DNA from: Isohypsibius dastychi
Taxonomy: Eukaryota > Tardigrada > Eutardigrada > Parachela > Isohypsibiidae
Assembly: GCA_034696485.1 (NCBI GenBank)
Contig: JAQIWT010000076.1
Coordinates: 1 to 38,525, forward strand
Reading direction: 5' to 3'
Length of the DNA stretch: 38,525 nt
The notes under the pieces were generated by a model, which searched no databases, was not told the origin of the DNA, and saw nothing but the letters and a program-made list of their open reading frames with translations. Positions 22,431 to 34,094 of this stretch are shown here, piece by piece. A program made the translations under genes and the position numbers. Within the stretch, counting starts at the first letter, position 1, and each line of letters opens with the position of its first letter.

Positions 22431-24326
22431 ATCCGGGTCCAGGATCGAGTTTAAATATCCACTTCTGTTTTTGGCACCACTCCGATAGTTTCCCACTCAA
22501 AACTATTTCTGCTGTCAGCAAACCAGAAAATTCCCGTTTTCATACTAGTAACGGTATTGTTTGAGTTGGGGGACTACCATGGTACGTCGCCCTCCTTTCT
22601 CGCGAATTATTGTTTTTGTCATTTTGAAGCCAGAGGGATATTCCTGGAAGGTTGAGATGTTGAGCGTACAAAATTATTAATCTATCTCCAGTTCAGTGTA
22701 TTCGAACCCGTAACTTGACTACCTAAATCAACATGAAATATGTAATACAGGCTCGCTTCTAAAACAATGCCATAAAAAGTCATAGGCAGAACAAATCCAA
22801 GTTTCATTAATTTTCAAATAATAATCAGAATTCAACCTGGGAATCAGTTAGAAACAAGATAGGAAGGCACCGGAAATTTCCAAGCTGTTTTTGAACTACT
22901 CAGCTTGACTGATGTCCAGAAACAAGTGTGATAGACTAGCAAGCGATCAGAAGCCATCCCGAAATGCATGAAATAAAAATCACGCAATTATTTAAACACT
23001 GTTCAGAACGAATCAAAAACCAATTAGAAGTCCATCAAAAAATCAGAGTTTGTTTCTGAACCGGAAATGGTGAAGCGTGTCCAGAAACAGTTTAGATTTC
23101 AGAGATTTGTTTTTGTCGCAGTCTCCAGCCTGTTTCTGGCCTAACACTGTTTCTAAAATCTCAACATTCGAAAATTGCAACTTCCATACCAGAAACGGGA
23201 TTGTCTTAGCTGGGATACACCATGCTGAGAATTCTGCTGACAAGAATGCTGACAACACGGTGATGCAGACTGTATATTTTTGCGGAACTACGGAGTATTG
23301 AGAGAGTACGGAGTACGGAGTATGGTGTTTTGTAGCGGAATTTTTGCATTACGGACTGGCTAACCAACCCTACTTATACCCACTTTACTTCTACGATTCG
23401 CCGTTATGCGGATATTATGGTGCATCGCTATTTAGCAGCGGCTATTCAAAAGGACGTCACTTATCCGGACTTGAAGGACCAGAAAGTGGTGGAAGAGATT
23501 CGTAAGAATATCAACTATCGCCTTCGAATGGCCCAACATGCCGGTCGCGCCCCTGTCTCGCTCCACACACAGGTTTGTCATGACCACGGAAACACTGAAA
23601 ATATGTTCCAGGAATTTGTTTGCTGAAAATTTGTCGATAAATTGGTTATTGATTATTCTAACCAAGAGTCGTTTCAGTTATTCTTCCGTAACCGGAAAGT
23701 GGATGAGGAGGCTTATATTTTGTTCATTCGGAAAAATGCGCTCCAGGTTCTCATTCCAAAATACGGGCTAGAAGGAACCATGATGCTAGCGGACAGAGAT
23801 GGGAACAGCATATATTTAGATTCAATCAAGAGGTCTGCAGTCTGATGAAACGTTGACATGAAAGGACTCAGTTCTGACGGGTTGCGTTTTTAGGAACACA
23901 CTCAGAGTTTTGGCAGTACGTACGACGTTTCGGACATTTGATCGTTTGGTTGTCCAGATATCAGTGGATCAGTCCAGTTTGCAACACCATAAAGTCGTGG
24001 TTGAAATGGTCGAACCACAGGTACAGAATATTATTTTCGTCAAATGAAGCTTTACCGCGAATCGTTATCGTATCGATAACAGAGTTCACTGGACATTACC
24101 ATCTTATCGTTCAGATTGAAGATTTTAGCGTCCCGCCATCAAACGAAGAAGCACCGCAGGGGGCGCCTCAAAAAATGAAAAAAGTTGCCGATGTTTGAAT
24201 TTCTGTAAGCTTCCAATTTCCGGTAATGATTAAAGTATTGGTTTAAAGAACGCGTTCTTAAATACTTGGGAAAGAGAACAAACAAATGATTTAAAAGGCC
24301 AAAAAGTGCACCGAAAAAGCTACTGT

Positions 24327-26347
24327 TTAAGCTGAGGGTACTGGGTACATTGGAGTAGCCTCCAATGTCGCGGTTGATCCATAACCAGAATGACCAGCTT
24401 GATTCGTCAATGCCGACTCGTCATTTCCGGTCTTCATCTTCTTTGACTCACGCCAATCTTCAAACATAACTTTGCCGGTACTCGCAGCTGCATTCTTTGC
24501 AATTCCCTTCATTCCAAGCTTACGCACCGTCAACCCGGTTATCACCACATTTTCACCAGCATAGACTGCATCAGCTGCTCCTTCGCCGTACTTGGTATGA
24601 ACAATCTGCACACTTTCATCGATGAGACTAGCTGCCAACAGCTAAGCGGCGTTATCGAGAGCCACATAGATCATGGAAGCTCCTTGTACCCCGCTAGCGG
24701 TCACTTCGTAAATATTGTCCACTTTGGAGTTGGTTCCTGGCTCTGTTGATTGAGTACACGATTTGGGAAGGGTTTTCTCGACGGTGGCGGTGAATTTTGG
24801 GGCCAAATAACGGGCGATAATCATGCTGACATGACCAACTTGTTTGACGGCTTTTTTGCTGACTTTATATGTCCATCCGATGGCAATGCGGGCGTACTCT
24901 TGATGCCCTTTTTAGCAAGAGGGTTGGTGATTAAGGGCTGACCATCCGGCGCCAGTTTTTCTTTGTAACTCTCCGATTGCGTCTTGACGAATCCATGGAC
25001 TTTCTCAGAACCTCTCTGAATTACCCAAACAATCAACTCGGCAGTCGGCACCTTCCAGAATCTTTTTGGTTAAATGATGTCGATAGATGTGCTCTTCCCC
25101 TTCCAAATGTGGCTCTTGGCCTTCTTTGACTTCAGCGGCATTTCTTTAGCGTAGCCACTTTCTCAGCCGGAACTGCCTCTGTAACCACTTCGGCCACTTT
25201 GGATTCTTTCATAACTGTGAACTCATTCATCAGCTCTTGAAAATGTTTCTTGGTTTCATTCGAGACTGATCCATTGAGGTTGAGGATTATTCCAACACAG
25301 GCCCCTTTCACTTCGCTTCTAAAATGGGAAACTACGAGTTGAAACTCGTTTCAGAAAATGATTCCAGAAAATACATCATCAAGTAAAATCTGTGATTTGC
25401 GCTGTAAACAAAGTAAATTATTCTGAGTTTAGCAATATTTCCGGGCGATATGAAAACGACGGTCAAACTATTTCAAAATAAGATACGGATCATACCGTGG
25501 TTCTAAATACGGATCTACCCTACTTACGTTAAATCAGGAAGCATGTAAGCTCCATAATCGGCGTGAAGAGTTGGAGATGCCCCAGGCATGAGGGGATAAG
25601 TCCAAGTTTCAACTTGAGAGAACGTGGTGCAATTCGAAGCGGCATGTGATGGAGGATGGTCACGACGAAGAATTTTCAACGAAGACGGCGAACTGAAAAG
25701 TACAAAGTTCAATCAAATATTAGTGCATGCTACATTTCACCAGGAAGCAACCATTCCGAATGCCGTCAAACATAACTTATTTAATCAAACAATTCTGGCA
25801 TATCGCGCTCCTGGAATCTCGTGAAAAATATTCACCTAGGAGCGGATACGTGTCCTTCCGGTGTGACAACAAAGATTTGTGCTCCTTCCGGAATGCAGAA
25901 TACTTCCGTGGCATTTTCAACCGGTGAGCTGACATTATTGTCCTCCAGGAAATCATCTTGCAGCTGAAGTTCCGCATAACTGGGAGGAGTAGCATTCTTC
26001 AAATTCGAAGCAAACTGGCGCAGAGTTTCGTCATCGAATGGATCTTGTGCAGCGACGGTGGCCCGTAGATAATTCAGTCGATCTTCCAAAACCTAGAATC
26101 ATTTCAGAATGCTGAGCTAAAACGGCGGGAGAAGAATGACACCGAAATTTACCTTTCGAATCCACCGCATTTTCTCTAGACTTTCTCGCGCATGATCCCA
26201 TCCTTTCCCGACGCAGAATGGCTGATCACATCGCACATTCAGCGCCTCATTCATGAATTTCAATCCCTCATCATACATCGGAATGGCATCCTGATGCTGT
26301 CCAGTCTCCTCCAATGTCAGACCCTTGGCGACCCTTGTCCATAATCC
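24327..26347 (-). pseudogene. SPART: Spartin-like gene with disrupted senescence domain
   Basis: Spartin (SPG20) has an N-terminal MIT domain that binds ESCRT-III and a C-terminal senescence domain for lipid-droplet association. Minus-strand exons: 26347-26153 (MIT core, ETGQHQDAIPMYDEGLKF), 26092-25836 (PPSY motif in TPPSYAELQ, the PPxY site for Nedd4-type ligases; then PEGAQIFVVTPEGHVSAP), 25692-25528 (TWTYPLMPG, GAYMLPDL) and 25318-24327 (ACVGIILNLNGS, then the senescence region with LIVWVIQRGSEKVHGF, VSKKAVKQVGH and QIVHTKYGEGAADAV). Junction phases agree. The last exon changes frame near 25150, 25045 and 24915 and has an in-frame TAG near 24650, at a position that is lysine in human spartin. 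The first exon with the start codon was not found. Either a recently dead gene or sequence errors. Confidence 0.8.
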
Positions 26348-26349
26348 CT

Positions 26350-28236
26350 GTGAATGAATGCGGTCGTTCTAGTTCTTATTTTCCGAAATTCCTAGAAAAT
26401 GAGTCATACCTCCTTAGCATTTGTTGGAATTTATTCAGTAATTTATAACTATTTTCTTATTATTTTATATTTTGAAGCAATATAATTTGAATATAATTTG
26501 AAAAAAACGCGAGTTTGTTTGATTTTTAGTTGTATTAGCGGTTGCGATTCCGAAGCTTGGGTTATTCATTTCATTTCACTCGTCGGAGCTGTTGGAAGGA
26601 GTTTCCTAGCACTGATAATGCCGCCGCCCCGCCGGTTTTGGAAGTAGTCACTTTGGGGATGGATGATCTTGGAGCATTTAGAAGGAAAATGGAAATGATA
26701 CAAGAACGTGTTGATTCACATTTGGAATCGCCGGGTGTGTTCTTGGAACTTATATGTCGCCATTCTGGAAATTATAATATCGTTTCGAAATGACGTCAAA
26801 AACTGATTTTATTCATTTCAACTCTTCTCGGGTATTAATTTATTTCTTCCTGATTTTCTTGTGATTGTTGATTGTCTTATTTTAAACTGGTTTCCGGTTT
26901 CTGGTTTTTTTTTGCCGCTGAGAGTTAAAGTCGGTTTTTTATTCGTACGAATTTGAATGGTCAAGTGGAGTTTAACGTTTCATACTTTCTAATTCTTTCG
27001 AAATACCGTAAACGACAGACCTTGAACTTCCCAGCTGGAATCAAGTGGTTGATCCACGTCGTTATAATTATTTCAATGAACTATTCGCATCTGCTCCTCA
27101 CTTGTCCGTGTCCTCTCGAGCGATTTTTATTTGTTTTTCGCCAAACGGAAATAGACATTTTTCAATCCCAGATTTCTTTTTCTTTTTCATAATTTCAAAC
27201 GTTGGATTTTTCGAGTGTTTTGAAAAATGTTCTGAAAATGGTGACATGCAACTGTGAATGTGATCAGCGGTTAACACGGTTTTTCATCGTGACCTTTGTC
27301 GGAGTATTCGGCAACAAATACTGGACTGGATTCGATGCGAATTTCTGTTTGACGCACGAGACTGCTTGTGTAATACCAAGTTGTTGTGAGCTCAGATTTT
27401 CACAACAATATTCGAATTTTAGTGAGTGTTTGTATTTTGGTACTAACTCAACGAGAAGTTAATTCCAAAAATTGCTTTGAATTCAAAATGCATCGATGGA
27501 TTGGTTTTACAAGTCCGGGTGAACTTTTAAATAGCTTGAAAATCAAGACGCATATTTTTCACGTTCAAATCGTTATATTGTGAGGTATGACGAGGATTTT
27601 AAACAAGAAAAAAATCTGAGACTTTACACAATCTTCAACATATCAACAGTAAATCAATCAGTTAAATCTTGGAAATCAAATGGATAAACTAGTTCCTGCA
27701 TGAATCCCTGTATCAATTTTGCCAGCGATTTCGCCAGAAATAGGGTTCGTTCTATTTGCAGCGATAACGCCAGCGATTTCATTTGAAATCGTTGTAGCTG
27801 TAATCGCTGAACACATTTTTAGTATCTTGGCGATAATGACGTGGGTGTGAAATCGCTGGCCGACTATAAACGTGTTAGCGACAAAAAAACGTTATTGCCG
27901 TAATCGCCGATACGCTATCTATATAGCGCTATATTGCGATTTGGACGGATTGCACGAGGTCAATTGACGGCGTAAGGGTGGTATTGCGGGTCTATTCTAT
28001 AAGGGAAAGGAACGCCCCACGCCATGACCCCCCCCCCCTACCCACGCCATGACTTCATCATTAGACCAGGATATGCCAACCGTAACTAAATAAAAAAATT
28101 GGGGTTCACGGAAATTCAGTTTCGCATTTCTCTATCATGGAAAGCCAATCGGTGTTGAACTTTTTGCCTCTACCCTGAAACCAAGGATCACCCACTCTCC
28201 TTGGCTGCCTGAAAAACAACCTGGTGATCTTGAAAA
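26350..28236. other. Intergenic stretch upstream of spartin, with possible small exons
   Basis: The missing spartin start exon should lie here on the minus strand, but I cannot place it. On the plus strand, 26612-26735 looks like an exon (LEVVTLGMDDLGAFRRKMEMI, helical) ending at a GTGTGT donor. It matches no family I know. Confidence 0.3.
27721..27945. repeat. Foldback-like cluster of CCAGCGATTTC repeats
   Basis: CCAGCGATTTC occurs at about 27722 and 27770, GCAGCGATAACG lies between them, and complementary GAAATCGCTGG, GTAATCGCC and GAAATCG copies follow to about 27910. The arrangement is the same as in the intronic foldbacks: degenerate short units in two orientations. No target duplication was identified. 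Confidence 0.6.
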
Positions 28237-28455
28237 ATGTATGGGATGGGATCGCAATCGCATGGAAACGCATCGGATCGTGACAATGATTCAAGCTCAC
28301 TGGATGATACCAGATACTGCAGATCCATGGAAAATGTTCTCCAAAAGAAGAGGAACATCGGTTTTCTCCAGGATGACCCCGATCCCCGTGGCTCCAATGA
28401 AGACAGCTGCCTAGGAACGCAGTGTAAACGAGTTTGCCGCGATGAAAACAAATCG
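28237..28455 (+). CDS. Possible upstream exon of the BTB gene
   Basis: An ATG at 28237 opens 73 codons rich in Asp, Ser and Asn (DRDNDSSSLDDTRYC, QDDPDPRGSNEDSC), ending at a clean GTAAGA donor. It could be a first exon of the BTB-BACK gene. Other coding-like segments at 29480-29618 (ending GTAAGC) and 30131-30340 did not join it in phase, so the 5' structure is unresolved. Confidence 0.35.
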
Positions 28456-30553
28456 GTAAGAATATCTGCGTTCGTACTTCGTACTGATTTTGCCAGTGGG
28501 GTAGGTACGTGAGCGAAGTTTGCAGAGAAAAATTCCAGCTTTTTTTCCTGGTTTTTTCCTAGTTGCCTCGCAACCGATCGATCTGGTTAAGGTTGTATTT
28601 GGAGAATGTCTAAAACAAAAAGAATGGTGAAAGCTATCATCTAAACACTGTTCGTTCGCATTTTTTGTGCATGAGAAATTTCAGTTTTGATTCACCATTT
28701 CATCTGGCGCATGAATTAAAAATTTTAAGTTATGTTTTGAACTTAGACGAATTCCGGTGAAATGAAATCACATATTCGTAGGAAATACTAGTAATCTCCC
28801 CGTCCATGGCAAATAACGCCAAAACACTTGATTTGATTGTCTTGAACATCTTTTACCAGATTAAGTTTTATCAAGATTGTTCACATTCATCGATAGATCT
28901 TGAAAAGAGTTACCAAACGGCATAAAGTGTGTGACAGTTGAATCAAACGGGGTTGTTTTTTTACAGACCCTCACCCCTACTCTAACTGCCCGGTTGATTT
29001 TGGTGGTATAAAAGATATACAGAATATATATCACATTTATTTCCTTTATATACAAAATATACGAAAAACATCGTATATTGTTGGTATCGTTTAAGGCTCT
29101 TTATGGCAGAACTATTTGATATATTCGCTATATTTTTTAGATATCTTTTATATCGCTAATTCATGCGCTTTAAATGACTTTTCTATATAAGATCAGTATT
29201 TCTTCAGTGTAACTAAAATATCGTTTTTGCTGTTTTGACTTCCGGTTGGCCACCAAACTAAGACAGGAATCGCGAGATCGTCGCCTGTATTTTTCCAGCT
29301 TTATTCAACAGACTTGAACAAAAAACAAAAATGTTTTTCATCCTGAGAATCATCTTTTGACCTCAGAAACACTCGAGTCTCATCTCATTCAGCAAGAAGA
29401 AAAGGACAACAGAAGAGTTCTAACTTTCCACACTCCATAACCTGCAAGAAGAAATTCATTCAAAATTCGGTCACCGTGAGCTAGACTGAAAAATGCTGGT
29501 TTCAAAGAAAGGATTTCAAAATTTACCTTTGAAGCAAGACTTCACTATCTGAGTCCAGAATCAGGTGCAAAACGATATCGTTCCTCGAAACTCACCGAGA
29601 AACCTGACCCTCAAGCGGTAAGCAATGGAATACTAATAGTTCAATTTTTTCCAGAGACGGGTAAATGGCGTGTAGCTATGCATTTAACTCCGTGGGTCTA
29701 GCTGTTTACGTTTGAATAAGCAATTCACATAGGTAACTACCGGTGTGTTTGTGAAGTGTGTGAACCGACAGCATCTGTGGACTTGCGAACAACTATTCGA
29801 AAGTTTATTGCATGACTAACCAGGGTTTCAGGGATTCTGATTTCAAAGTTTTGCTGGTTTTGTACGTTTTGTTCTCCTACTACTGCACCGAAGTCTGAAA
29901 TGAAGGGAATATGCAAGCAAACACGAATATTGCTTACCAGCAGGCTAGTGCATCAACGCTGAATTCAGCATTCGACTTATTTAACACTGCTTTTGTTTTG
30001 GTTTCTTTCACGTGCTTTTTTGTACCACACATGCTTAGATCTTTCGTTTGACATCTGTTTGGCAGAGCTATTTGAGCGTTGTAAAAGGACTGTAGTATCG
30101 TAGCCAGAAACTGCATGATTCCACGCAGGAATGCTTTGGGTGACTGAGTGTAATCTGGGAGAAATCCAGAAGAAAATCATAACCATTAACCACTACCAGT
30201 TGACAGTTGACAAACTGCGATCGGTATATGATCGGTATTTAACCAACCTCCCGATTCTCTCCGCAGATACCTTAGTTACCGACAACCTTGACAAGTCAGA
30301 CAAGGGCCAAAGGAAATGTATGTTTGCGAGACGAACTTTACAATGAAACGTTAAACAAACGTTTAGCAACACGCTTCTAACTTTTGAAGATGAATTGCTC
30401 GGTTATTTCGATGGAATGAAGACAAAATTGTAGAACTGTTTAATGTGAGAAAAATTGTTTTTTGGAGTGCAACAGGGAAGTTTCGAAAATGCTGGTTTTT
30501 CCAACCCCGTGTTTGAGAAACCAAAGCAGGAGAATTTTTTGATTTTCTTGCAG

Positions 30554-33181
30554 GCTGCGAAGGATCAAGTTCCTGAGGAACTGAATGCCTTGAAATATAG
30601 GAAAGCTGAGCTAGAGGAGAAGCTGCGTCAATCTATTGAGGCACTGGATGAGGAGAGAGGGTAAAATCTTTGACATTTCTGCAACATGAACGTAACTCCG
30701 AAAAGATCACTGTATATTTCTAACTTGTTTTCAGAAAATTAACAGCTTCGAATTTGCGGTCTAAACTTTGTGGACATGAAGTCGCCAGATCTGCTACGAG
30801 CTGCGCGAGTTTAACGGACCGCATTGACCAGCGAACAACTCCTGATGCTGATACATTGGTTCTGGTTAAGGAGCAACCCTTTCAGTACGCCAAGTTGTCC
30901 ATGACTCCCAAGGGTCCGGTGATTTTTCGAGATAACGACCACCACGACAATCTGCATGCACGTATAGCCGAATTTGAAGAGCGCGGATTACTTTGTGATT
31001 TGGAGATTCGTGGCAGAGGAAGCATCACTGTGATCTCTTGTCACTCTTTGGTTCTTTGTGCGCTCAGTTCAGCGATCAAAACCCGAATCTGCTCAGAACT
31101 TCATCGCCGTGGTTCTCAGCTCAATTTCGAGAACATCCCTCATCAAACATTGATTCAGTACGTGAAACTGGCTATATTTCTTGACATCAAAACAAATTTT
31201 CTCAATAGGCTGGTTGACTTTGCGTATACTGGTCGCGTTGCCCTGAACGCAGCAAGTGTTCTATCGGTTTACTCTGCCGCTGATTTCCTAGATGTCAAAT
31301 TTCTGGCGGCTGCTGTGTTGGCATTTTTATCCAAGAATTCGGAGAAGTTCGGCGGAGTGAGTTGCTACAAAGTACTTCGTTTTGTGGAGCAACATGACAT
31401 GCTGAAACCGTTGATCCCAATGTACAAACGCCGAGTGATGGAGCACGCTAGCGAGGTGTTCGGTTCTGTCGAATGTTTGGTAGATATGCCAATCGAGTTT
31501 GTAAGCATTTGACAATTTTTTATAGCAAGTGTATATACATGTTTTTAAAGGTGATTGAGATTCTCGAGAGCGACTACGTGAATTTTGGCCCTGAGACGGA
31601 AGTGGTAGAAGCGCTCAACCGGTGGGTCTCTGGAGATCGTTCACGTGAAGTTCATATGTCTGCTCTTGGGGCGCGAATTCGGTGGAATGATATCGATCAA
31701 GATTCGCAGACTGAAGATGTGAAAGCATTCAAAAGTAAATTCACTTCAACTGAAGATACGTGTTCTGATCAGCCAAAGATTGGTTCAAGGAATGGAGGTG
31801 AGTTGCATTATTCCCCATGATTGAGCCACGAACTAACACCGCTTTTTAGGAACGAGTGGTGGGTTCTTGATTTCTCGTAGAAGAGGAGAGCCTCCAATGA
31901 TTTTCGATATTGAGTCCAAAAACATTAAAGTTCTGCCTCCGTTTCCTGCGTTCGTGTATGAGGAAGACCCGTTGCAACCTGGCATCCATGTACAAGTTGC
32001 TGAAAGTGACGATAGTTCATTTTACATTGTTTCGGAACATGATTTCATCCGCAACAACCCTCGCAGTTTCAAACTCCTCCGATTGAACGGTTCGAAACGT
32101 TGTTGGGATCACGTTCTGATGCACACGTGGAATTGTAAGTTCGTTCCTCTTCCAGGTGGAACATCTTTTGTTGTGAATTATTCTATTCATTTTACACTAC
32201 CTCGCAATGATCCTCAATCACTTTCGTTTTCAGCACCGGTTTATGTTCTTCGTTACTGTGTTCTTGCTGGGAAGCTGTGCCTCATTCTGGCTGAAGGCAG
32301 TCTCTTTCACGTGGAATGCCGTAACCTGACAACTTTCAACGTCGACTCTCGCACCACGCTGAAAGGCTGTCTTGCGATCACTGTCAGCACTAGTACGAGC
32401 TCAGTGTGCTATCTTGAGGATCCTGGAAAGCTGACTCTGTTCGACCCTGGGAGTTGCATATTCACTAATATAAAGACTGAAATTCCAACTGAACAACTCC
32501 GAGGATGCTATAACATTCATGTGAATGCTGGTGGGCTTGCTCTTCTAGACGGTGAGTGAATGGGTCGCTGTGTTCCCGTTCTGTTTCGTTCCTGTGATGC
32601 TTATGCCAGGTTCATCGCACTTACGCGAATATTATTAAATAACAAGCGCAAGTAGTAGCTGTAGTTGTAGCTGTTGTAGCTTGTAGTTAGTAGCTTGTAG
32701 TAGTAGTTATAGCTGTATATATAACAATTGATTTTCATTTCTGCAGATGGGAGCACACAGTTCTTGGTCTGCATCGAATCGGGGCGAGTGATGCATTCAA
32801 GAAAAACTGATTTGTTCCCGGCTCTAATCCAAAACTCGATAGTTTCTGTCAAGTTTGTCAAGGAAGATACACGGCAAAAAACATTTGAATACGATGTCTT
32901 TCGGGATCGAGGCCCGTTAGCAGGATGGAATGATGTGACGACCATCTCTTTGCCTGACCCGGGAAAGATACACTACATGGGTTGCCATTTTGCAAGGGGT
33001 AATATACTATCATTGCGCTCGCGGATGGTGAAGTGATTGGATACTTTCTGTTACAGCAATGATTAAAGACTTGCCGGATTCTGAGATCGTTACAACTGTT
33101 AAAAACCACCAATCAGAAGTAACTTCGTCCAAAAAAATATCAAAGTATCGAAAGATATCATCTCGTGTTAAGACCCGGTGA
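30554..33181 (+). CDS. BTB-BACK domain protein (kelch-like type)
   Basis: Exons 30554-30660, 30735-31500, 31551-31797, 31850-32551, 32747-32998 and 33057-33181 join in one frame to a TGA. The first encodes a coiled coil (ALKYRKAELEEKLRQ). The second carries a BTB domain (RGLLCDLEI, HSLVLCALSSAIKT, FAYTGRVALNAASVL, AADFLDVKFL) followed by a BACK domain that continues into the third exon (EALNRWVSGDRSREVHMSAL). In kelch-like proteins, BTB dimerises and binds cullin-3 while BACK links it to a substrate-binding beta-propeller. Here the roughly 360-residue C-terminal part has short beta-rich segments (FLISRRRGEPPMIFDIE, LCLILAEGSLFHVE) but no clear kelch signature, so a diverged propeller is an inference. 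The end is basic (SKKISKYRKISSRVK). Upstream start uncertain. No frame damage. Confidence 0.82.
32640..32722. repeat. Degenerate TGTAGTAGC microsatellite in a BTB-gene intron
   Basis: Irregular repeats of GTAGCTGTAGTTGTAGC and TTGTAGTAG fill most of the intron between 32551 and 32747. Confidence 0.85.
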
Positions 33182-33210
33182 CTCGTGCTGTATGGGATTG
33201 GCGAATGCTC

Positions 33211-33321
33211 TTCTGTTAACCGGACACATTGTTCGTTACGCATGTTTTTCTGTTAACCGGAGTCATTGTTTTTTACGCATGTTCCTTTGTTAATCAGGCA
33301 CGTTGTTCGCCTAATGTAACT
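33211..33321. repeat. Three-copy 37-bp tandem repeat downstream of the BTB gene
   Basis: Units start at 33211, 33248 and 33285 with TTCTGTTAACC (third copy TTTGTTAATC) and share CATTGTT and ACGCATGTT blocks. They begin 30 bp after the TGA, so they are probably in the 3' untranslated region. Confidence 0.85.
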
Positions 33322-33714
33322 TGTGTTCACTTTCACCCATAATGCTCATGTTTGAACTCATAACTACTGTAATATTGTAATTTTTGTGAATATGTCAAGT
33401 TCTCACTGTCGCTCATTGTGCTCACCCAACTGCCCATTGTTTATTCACGCATTTTGTTCACACTGAAGATCTGTATAAAACAATGTGCAGTTTCATAGTG
33501 CACTCTTTTTACGTATAAAAGCTCTAGCAGTTCCCACGAATCTTTCCCGATTGGCTCCAGAAAACCTAAGGCTGTGTTTACTTTTTGAACAGTCCAGTCA
33601 CCGAAGCTCTCGTGAGTTGCACAGCCGATCAAGTGGCTAAGATGCAGGCACCAATCATCGTTCCATCACACTGAATGGACTCGAAAGCTTATGTGAACGA
33701 AAATTACCTAGATG

Positions 33715-33815
33715 CAGAGCGTAACCAGCTTGAAATCCGTGGTCCAGCTTGAAATCCGATAAGGAAATCCGAAATCCAGCTTGAAATCCGCTGAGGAAAT
33801 AATTTGAAATCCGAA
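33715..33815. repeat. GCTTGAAATCCG tandem repeat
   Basis: About five degenerate GCTTGAAATCCG or GAAATCCGA units lie in a row, with no matching inverted arm nearby. Confidence 0.75.
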
Positions 33816-34094
33816 AGAATTTGCAGCTGATCTCGTGTTGGGGCAAAGCAGAAACGCAAAGTTTGAATTCCTTGACAAGTTTGAATTTGGTGTGGCCTCT
33901 GATTAAGGCTGGCCAGAGTCTTGCTTTGGAGATCAAGCCGATGCTGAGTCCGTCAGTGTCACCAAAGCTGGCCTAAGGCACTGAGGAGCGCACTGACTTC
34001 TTGGAGCGTATTCAGACTATGAACCGTATACACGAGGTTTAATAAACTGGAGTTCAAACCGATGATGAATTATCCTCGTACTCGTAAGCAGAAA

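Larger units (their letters stand above)
18948..24198 (+). pseudogene. DIS3: Broken DIS3 (RRP44, exosome 3'-5' exonuclease) gene lacking PIN and most of RNB
   Basis: DIS3 is the catalytic RNase of the RNA exosome: an N-terminal PIN domain, cold-shock domains, the RNB domain and S1. Found here: 18948-19021 (EYVASLKASEPLADLL), 19077-19196 (AGLKAGKYVQG, ASRENSLE), 19312-19676 (LQGHENLNRAV, EDVVAVEVFPKAK, GRVVGIVKQNWRTYCG), then 23210-23572 (YTHFTSTIRRYAD, MAQHAGRAPVSLHTQ), 23678-23832 (EEAYILFIRKNA, LIPKYGLEGT), 23894-24020 (SSLQHHKVVVEMVEPQ) and 24115-24198 (lysine-rich end, TGA). The PIN domain and the RNB core with its catalytic aspartates are absent; 3.5 kb of repeats occupy the gap. Frame changes occur near 19355 (+1), 23263 (-1) and 23370 (+1), and a TGA near 23300. 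The conserved residues argue for recent loss or an assembly fault. Confidence 0.82.

Noticed and set aside
19312-25318. Programmed frameshifting or a variant genetic code as an explanation for broken DIS3 and spartin frames
   Set aside because: The break sites share no motif and go in different directions, and the nearby calpain, BTB-BACK and PD-(D/E)XK-like genes read cleanly with ordinary TGA and TAA stops.
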